From a virus: a stretch of 26,652 nucleotides of DNA. The position numbers and the translations under genes were made by a program. Positions 22,377-26,652 of the stretch are shown here, piece by piece (within the stretch, counting starts at the first letter, position 1; the number at the start of each line of letters is the position of its first letter). The notes under the pieces are model-generated. The model saw only the letters and a program-made list of their open reading frames with translations, made no database searches and was not told the DNA's origin. Location: the IMG/VR virus record IMGVR_UViG_3300016457_000538, positions 1 to 26,652 of that record. One strand, given 5' to 3'.

Positions 22377-22835
22377 TTAATCATCAGCCTCGGTCGGGTG
22401 CATAATGACTTTGTTACCCTTGGTATAGGTTGTGTCAACTCCAGTTACAGCCTCATATTGAAACCCTGCATCAATCTTAGTCCCGAACATCTGGCAGGCC
22501 GAAACACCAGCGAACTCAAATGGATTCTCCTTGAGAGCCCTGGCATACTCTTCGTCCATATCCTGGATAAGCTTTCGGTAATTACCGAAAGCCTGCTCAA
22601 GATTTATCTGTTCGTACCGGACTTTTTTAGCCGACCCCGATAAGAGCATAAAAAATAAGGCCCTTTTAGTTCTATGCTTCAACCATAGAATTTGAAAATC
22701 AGATGTAACGGGACATGAAAGCCCAGTCTCCCTTTCAGCGTCATCCACGGCATCGCTGTAATTGTCGGAATCAAACTTTGTGGATAATGCCATGATTTCT
22801 CTCGTTACGAGGGCTATGAGTTCATCTTTGGTCAT
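22377..22835 (-). CDS. Head-tail adaptor, gp6-like (152 aa)
   Basis: This all-helical protein of adaptor size contains MTKDELIALVTREIMALSTK, then DDAERETGL and ILWLKHRTKRALFFMLLSG, the amphipathic helix pattern of connector adaptors that sit on the portal ring. A Tyr/Gln-rich helix follows (QAFGNYRKLIQDMDEEYA). The gene is immediately upstream of the presumed closure protein. Assigned by helix pattern and synteny. Confidence 0.6.
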   Translation of the reverse strand: MTKDELIALVTREIMALSTKFDSDNYSDAVDDAERETGLSCPVTSDFQILWLKHRTKRALFFMLLSGSAKKVRYEQINLEQAFGNYRKLIQDMDEEYARALKENPFEFAGVSACQMFGTKIDAGFQYEAVTGVDTTYTKGNKVIMHPTEADD

Positions 22836-22839
22836 TTCA

Positions 22840-23331
22840 TTAACCTACCTCTTTAGCCTCTTCTGGTTCGTAGCCTTGGTGCATCTTAGCCAAATGGATG
22901 CTGAGGCCTTGCTCGGAATCAAAGCGCTTTCCACATCCGGGGACCGGACAGAGAATTTTCATCCTGGATGATTTATCATCTACCTCCGGTTTCACAAAAA
23001 CTTTCTTAAGTTGTTCCGTTAAGTTCTGGATCTTTCGGAGCAACTCATCCCTCTCTTCCGTAAGGGCCGTTATCCTTTTTTCGAGGTCTTTGTTGACCTC
23101 TAAAGACGCATCATATTTTGCCTGGAGTTTTTCGATCTCCTTAAGATCTGTCTCCGCAGTTGCAGCGTCCGGCAGCAGGTTTACCATGGTTTGGCCCGGT
23201 TTTTTAAATGTCGCAAGGATATCTTTGGGAATAGAACCCCCTTCGCTATCATCAAAAACTTGGCCTTTTGTCCAGGTTACGAGTTTTCTGCCCTCAGTTC
23301 CCCTCATGGTATGGTCCAGTTGTAATCTCAT
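22840..23331 (-). CDS. Coiled-coil protein with a C-terminal C2H2 zinc finger (163 aa)
   Basis: Residues ~55-115 form a long coiled coil (KEIEKLQAKYDASLEVNKDL then TEERDELLRKIQNLTEQLKK). Residues 128-151 form a classic C2H2 finger, CPVPGCGKRFDSEQGLSIHL with Cys128, Cys133, His146 and His151 (C-x4-C-x12-H-x4-H). The N-terminus is beta-type (WTKGQVFDDSEGGSIPKDIL). Bacterial C2H2 fingers of this type are uncommon; nucleic-acid or protein binding at the head vertex is possible. It starts about 10 nt downstream of AAGGGGG. Confidence 0.7.
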   Translation of the reverse strand: MRLQLDHTMRGTEGRKLVTWTKGQVFDDSEGGSIPKDILATFKKPGQTMVNLLPDAATAETDLKEIEKLQAKYDASLEVNKDLEKRITALTEERDELLRKIQNLTEQLKKVFVKPEVDDKSSRMKILCPVPGCGKRFDSEQGLSIHLAKMHQGYEPEEAKEVG

Positions 23332-23380
23332 GAAATTGCACCCCCTTCGATTAAGGTTATTGATGTAAAAATTTCCCCAT

Positions 23381-23710
23381 TTAAGATTGTTTGCTCATTC
23401 CAACATCTTTTGTGGGTTGCCAATACTTTGGTGCTTCGACTCGTACTGGAATCCCATTATGTAGCTCATAGAAATCCCAGCCGTTATCAGTAATAATTGC
23501 TGCCATACGATGGAATTGAAGTTTGCCATCCTCAAATCGTATCTGATTTGGGTTGTCACGCTCAAGCATTGGGCCTGTTACGGTAGTTACTGCCGCATCT
23601 GGCATACGTTTTTCAAGCTCTTTGGCGCAATCTAAGGCTTTCTCCACACAATCTTTGTGAGGTTGCTGTGGAGGGAAGAAATAATGGAATATGTTACTTA
23701 GCCAGCGCAT
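23381..23710 (-). CDS. Hypothetical protein, possible thiol-hydrolase-like (109 aa)
   Basis: The product has Cys residues early (KDCVEKALDCAKELEKR), then TTVTGPMLER and FHRMAAIITDNGWDFYELHNG. A Cys, a later His and an Asp are in the order of a small transglutaminase/papain-like fold, but the length is short and I cannot confirm it. No signal peptide. It overlaps the following exported protein by 17 nt. Confidence 0.5.
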   Translation of the reverse strand: MRWLSNIFHYFFPPQQPHKDCVEKALDCAKELEKRMPDAAVTTVTGPMLERDNPNQIRFEDGKLQFHRMAAIITDNGWDFYELHNGIPVRVEAPKYWQPTKDVGMSKQS

Positions 23711-24017
23711 TAGTCACCTTCACCATAGGCTGTTTGCCATTCAGATAATGTTTAATTTCTTTCGTGCTGACCAGCTTACCGGCCCTGTATCTTTCGATGG
23801 TAATCATGTCCACCTCTCCGGTTTTGTAATATGTCCAGGTAATCTTCCGTTCGTGCTTTATGCCCTTCTCATCTACGCTCTCCATTTCCTGTAGTAATCT
23901 GCCAAATTTCTTTGGGCTTTGTACCCTCAGGGTAGTCTTTTCAGAGACGGCGTTTATCTCCTGGGCATAGCAGGGTAATGCCCACATCAAGCTAAGTAAT
24001 ATTATTACATATCTCAT
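23694..24017 (-). CDS. Small exported protein (107 aa)
   Basis: A Sec signal peptide is clear: MRYVIILLSLMWALPCYA followed by QEINAVSEK, cleavage predicted after CYA. The mature part is basic and strand-rich (ERKITWTYYKTGEVDMITIE, KEIKHYLNGKQP). The single Cys precedes the cleavage point and does not form a lipobox at the +1 site. A periplasmic or surface location is expected, unusual for a structural operon. Function unknown. Confidence 0.65.
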   Translation of the reverse strand: MRYVIILLSLMWALPCYAQEINAVSEKTTLRVQSPKKFGRLLQEMESVDEKGIKHERKITWTYYKTGEVDMITIERYRAGKLVSTKEIKHYLNGKQPMVKVTNALAK

Positions 24018-24029
24018 AATTTATCTCCT

Positions 24030-24905
24030 TTAATTGTCTCGGACAAGACGGACATAATATTTTGTGGACTCCTTACCGTAATCGTATACCCTACTGTAGT
24101 TAAAGTGTATGGCGAGTGCCACAAGCGAGTAACCAGGCCTCGAAGATGATGTCCATGTATACTCGGCTGGTGTACTGGGAAAGGCTGTTGTATCAATGCA
24201 GGGGTTGGAACCTATATCGACGAGTTTATTTAATTGACTCCTGTTCGGAATATACCAATCTGTATACCCACCGAGGCTATTTGCATTCGCCTGATCCTTG
24301 AAATTCCAGATTAGGTCATCAACCGTGGCGATAGTAACCGTATCTCCCGCCGCCTCATCGGCTACACCCTCCACGGTGGTAATGGCCCCAGCTGTAATGG
24401 ATGACACAGTATAAGTCCCGTCATTACTCGTTGACCCCGTAACAGTAAATATACGTCCGGCGCATAGGGCAAGCGTCTCAAACTCACTGGCCCCACTTCG
24501 TATCTCACCGGAGGCGTTGTCAAAGCTGATATCGGTCTTGTTTTCTAACGTCCATTGACTCCAGAACAGCTTGCCGTCAGCACCCGGACCTATGTCAGCA
24601 TTAGGTACATACCTCACCCACATGAGGCCTGTTCGCTCGTCTATGACACAGTTGTTGCTCAGCGCATGAGTTTTAGCATTGATTACAATATTCGTGGTCC
24701 CTGAATGCTGTCCAGTAGTCAGTATATTATATGACCGGCTCACGCCTTTTTCCAGGTCCCCGTCATCGCCTGCATTGAAACTCGTTGTCTGACCGGTTTT
24801 CAACGGTTGGCTCGGTAAAGATGCCCCGTAATAACGACTGACATCTGCTCCCATAAAAGTCAGGAAAGCTATAAATAAACTAAGTAATATTAAGTATCTT
24901 TTCAT
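24030..24905 (-). CDS. Exported DUF1566 (Lcl C-terminal) domain protein (291 aa)
   Basis: A Sec signal peptide (MKRYLILLSLFIAFLTFMG) precedes the DUF1566 module. Its marks are VIDERTGLMWVRYVPNADIG, GGYTDWYIPNRSQLNKLVD, and YTWTSSSRP with the terminal YYVRLVRDN. Residues ~125-195 hold an inserted beta domain (FTVTGSTSNDGTYTVSSITA...) like repeats in phage appendage proteins. The domain has a lectin-like fold and is used for surface binding. The ATG overlaps the preceding stop as ATGA. Confidence 0.82.
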   Translation of the reverse strand: MKRYLILLSLFIAFLTFMGADVSRYYGASLPSQPLKTGQTTSFNAGDDGDLEKGVSRSYNILTTGQHSGTTNIVINAKTHALSNNCVIDERTGLMWVRYVPNADIGPGADGKLFWSQWTLENKTDISFDNASGEIRSGASEFETLALCAGRIFTVTGSTSNDGTYTVSSITAGAITTVEGVADEAAGDTVTIATVDDLIWNFKDQANANSLGGYTDWYIPNRSQLNKLVDIGSNPCIDTTAFPSTPAEYTWTSSSRPGYSLVALAIHFNYSRVYDYGKESTKYYVRLVRDN

Positions 24906-25201
24906 AATATATCCTCTTTTCCTGCATCTCCGATAATATCAGCATCGGGCACAGACCTTATCCACATGAGATTGGTGTGCTCATCTATGTCACAAGTATT
25001 AGAAAGAGCATAGGCCCTGCCATTGATTACGATATTTGTTGTGTCTAAATGTTGACCTGTATCATTGTCAAGCGTTTGTTCTGTCATTAACGATAACGTT
25101 TGGTTAAGCATAGATACGCTGCGGCAGGACCCATTCCAGAAAAAGAAAAGAGCAAAAAGTATCGAACATAGAAAACATATCATAGCTAAGAATTCTCTCA
25201 T
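24902..25201 (-). CDS. Truncated exported paralog of the adjacent DUF1566 protein (99 aa)
   Basis: The N-terminal hydrophobic segment (FLAMICFLCSILFALFFFW) looks like a signal or anchor. The rest aligns with the neighbour: TGQHLDTTNIVINGRAYALS vs TGQHSGTTNIVINAKTHALS, and CDIDEHTNLMWIRSVPDADI vs CVIDERTGLMWVRYVPNADI. It stops (KEDIL) where the neighbour's domain continues, so the C-terminal half is missing. I read it as a tandem duplicate that lost its 3' half. Confidence 0.65.
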   Translation of the reverse strand: MREFLAMICFLCSILFALFFFWNGSCRSVSMLNQTLSLMTEQTLDNDTGQHLDTTNIVINGRAYALSNTCDIDEHTNLMWIRSVPDADIIGDAGKEDIL

Positions 25202-25212
25202 TATACCCTCCT

Positions 25213-26652
25213 TTAATCGGTCGTAATCCAGCTTTCGCTGGGTTCATTGACTATGCTCATTATCGCCCATTGAGTAGCGGATATTAATTCAATGGTAATT
25301 ACGGCCTTCCCTGTATCCCCGCAATACACAGTATCACCTGCTCCTGAATCTCCAATTGTATCAGAATCAGCAGCGTCTATTGTCAGCTTTCCAGCGCCTA
25401 ATTTGACAAAGCGTAAACGTGCTCCAATGTCGTCACCGTCCACAGAAAGCAACGTGAATGTCTTATCACTGGCAGAGTTCATCACCAGGGTTTTGCCTAA
25501 GTCTGCGGTTGTGACAGTGTAGTTATCTGTTTTGGTGATACTACTGTTCATGGCCGCTCGAAGCGTTTCTGATACTGTAAGACCTCCATTAGCCTCAGAT
25601 GAAACCATATTCACATTGCCACTATATCCACTGGCCGCTGTGATCGCATCGCCAGTAGAATTAATTTCGCCTGTTCCAGTTTCAACAAATGAATAGGCAT
25701 TACCGGCTCCAGAACATTCGATATGGATATGATTAAGATTAGAGATCACTGTTGCATCAGAGGTATAGATACCATATGCGTTATTATCAGCAGCATGAAC
25801 ATGAACTATATTACCTAAGAACTCGTTAAGGATAGATGATCCAGAAGTCAAATATCCCATACCAACGGTAAAAGTCGCTGTATCATCATCTACATCTATG
25901 ATACAACCAGATGCATGAATATAACCTGTGCCTGTGCTTATCCCAACGGCTGTAGCTATAGCTGACCCAGAACCATTAATATCTATGTTCTTGAGATCAT
26001 ACAATTTAACTGCACCGCCTGAAGCCGCTTTAAACGGTATCTTAAGACCTGTAGCTGTAGTCCCTGTATGTGAGTAAATCACTTGTCCGAGATTAAACGC
26101 CAACGTTCCTGAACCAGTAACTTGACCAATCATAGGTTGGTCAGCTTGACTTAGATTCTGTGCACAAGTCACAGTTGACTTGCACATCCGAACTTGAAAT
26201 GAGCCAGTAGACCCCTGCACTGCGGCAATGGCCGTTGTAGGAGCAGATAAATTCAAATTAAAATTTATTATACGTCCTCCAGTAGTGGCCCCGAAATCTA
26301 TTAAATTAGCGTCGATTTGAGTAAGTGTAGTATTAAATGGACTACCCAAAGCTATGATTGACAAGTTATTAACAGCTACAGTAATGGTATCCGTATAAAT
26401 TCCTGGATAGACCAAAATCGTATCACCGGCGCTCGCATCATCTACAGCATCGGATAAGTCGGTATAATCACCACCAGATGCAGCAACAACAGTAGTAGCG
26501 CCATAAGGAGTAGCAAATGTGGTGCAGTCTAAGTCAGTAAAACTCCCCGCGTTGGCACCGCTTGTCGGGTCAATGGCTTCAATCTTATCGTAAACGGCAT
26601 TCTGGCTTGGAGCAATCTCGTCTTTCCCATTCCAGGAAGACGAATAGACGGC
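25213..26652 (-). CDS. Beta-helix appendage / tailspike-like protein, 5' end outside window
   Basis: The frame is open to the window edge (479 codons, start not seen). DEIAPSQNAVYDKIEAIDP matches the segment common in phage appendage proteins, followed by a pectin-lyase-type opening: GGDYTDLSDAVDDASAGDTI and LVYPGIYTD. Right-handed beta-helix repeats (short strands with GNAY, GSGSAIATAVGIST) fill the centre, and a C-terminal domain (TVTTADLGKTLVMNSASDKT, GKAVITIELISATQWAIM) follows. The role is receptor binding or decoration; no catalytic site is identified. A TTG at 26415 is not the real start. Confidence 0.78.
   Translation of the reverse strand, partial: AVYSSSWNGKDEIAPSQNAVYDKIEAIDPTSGANAGSFTDLDCTTFATPYGATTVVAASGGDYTDLSDAVDDASAGDTILVYPGIYTDTITVAVNNLSIIALGSPFNTTLTQIDANLIDFGATTGGRIINFNLNLSAPTTAIAAVQGSTGSFQVRMCKSTVTCAQNLSQADQPMIGQVTGSGTLAFNLGQVIYSHTGTTATGLKIPFKAASGGAVKLYDLKNIDINGSGSAIATAVGISTGTGYIHASGCIIDVDDDTATFTVGMGYLTSGSSILNEFLGNIVHVHAADNNAYGIYTSDATVISNLNHIHIECSGAGNAYSFVETGTGEINSTGDAITAASGYSGNVNMVSSEANGGLTVSETLRAAMNSSITKTDNYTVTTADLGKTLVMNSASDKTFTLLSVDGDDIGARLRFVKLGAGKLTIDAADSDTIGDSGAGDTVYCGDTGKAVITIELISATQWAIMSIVNEPSESWITTD

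Noticed and set aside
24014-24196. 60-codon minus ORF at the end of the DUF1566 gene
   Set aside because: Out of frame within the DUF1566 coding region, with no ribosome site.
24030-24905. Diversity-generating retroelement using DUF1566 as variable protein
   Set aside because: The fold is a known target type, but no reverse transcriptase or template repeat is in the window; kept only as a suggestion.
2208-26652. Alternative genetic code with TGA read as an amino acid throughout
   Set aside because: Many genes here end in TGA with ATGA-coupled starts, so TGA is a normal stop; only site-specific recoding or mutation remains.
1-26652. CRISPR arrays, tRNA or rRNA genes
   Set aside because: No regularly spaced direct repeats and no cloverleaf or rRNA sequence was recognised by eye.

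Overview
The window holds two unlike regions that meet near base 2030. Bases 1 to about 2020 look like the distal part of an integron gene-cassette array. Short plus-strand ORFs are separated by imperfect palindromes ending in GTTATGT, GTTATGC, GTTATTA or similar 7-mers, usually preceded by a GCTTAAC or GCTGATC box, as in attC recombination sites. The cassettes point rightward, so an integrase and attI, if present, would lie to the left of the window.

Bases 2045 to 26652 are on the minus strand and read as a nearly continuous late operon of a long-tailed (siphovirus-like) phage or prophage. In transcription order (right to left) it runs: a beta-helix appendage protein cut by the window edge; three small exported proteins, two of them DUF1566-related; a coiled-coil/C2H2 zinc-finger protein; head-tail connector candidates; a modification island (GT4-GT9 fusion, GT2, a 25-codon ORF, two radical SAM enzymes, a methyltransferase); neck and tail-completion candidates; a zinc-ribbon protein; the major tail protein; the G/GT tail chaperone pair with a -1 slippery heptamer; a 1250-residue tape measure; and the tail-tip series DUF2460, DUF2163 (gpL-like), NlpC/P60 (gpK-like), gpJ-like. 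A fibre, a holin-like protein, an M15 peptidase endolysin, a phospholipase A2-like ORF and a 53-residue membrane protein close it. Most neighbours overlap by 1-4 nt or are a few bases apart, which suggests one transcript with coupled translation.

The host is probably a Gram-negative bacterium (integron cassettes, Sec signal peptides, gpJ/gpL/gpK tail tip). I cannot assign it more closely; terminase, portal, capsid, integrase and repressor genes are outside the window.

The points most worth following are: (1) the PLA2-like ORF has an in-frame TGA exactly where the GCGP calcium-loop cysteine would be expected, followed at SECIS-like distance by a hairpin; (2) the phage operon abuts a cassette array; (3) the glycosyltransferase/radical SAM/methyltransferase island sits inside the structural operon with a tightly coupled tiny ORF; (4) a TnpB C-terminal remnant lies between the two radical SAM genes, where the minus strand holds a second TGA-interrupted frame with ATGA junctions at both ends.
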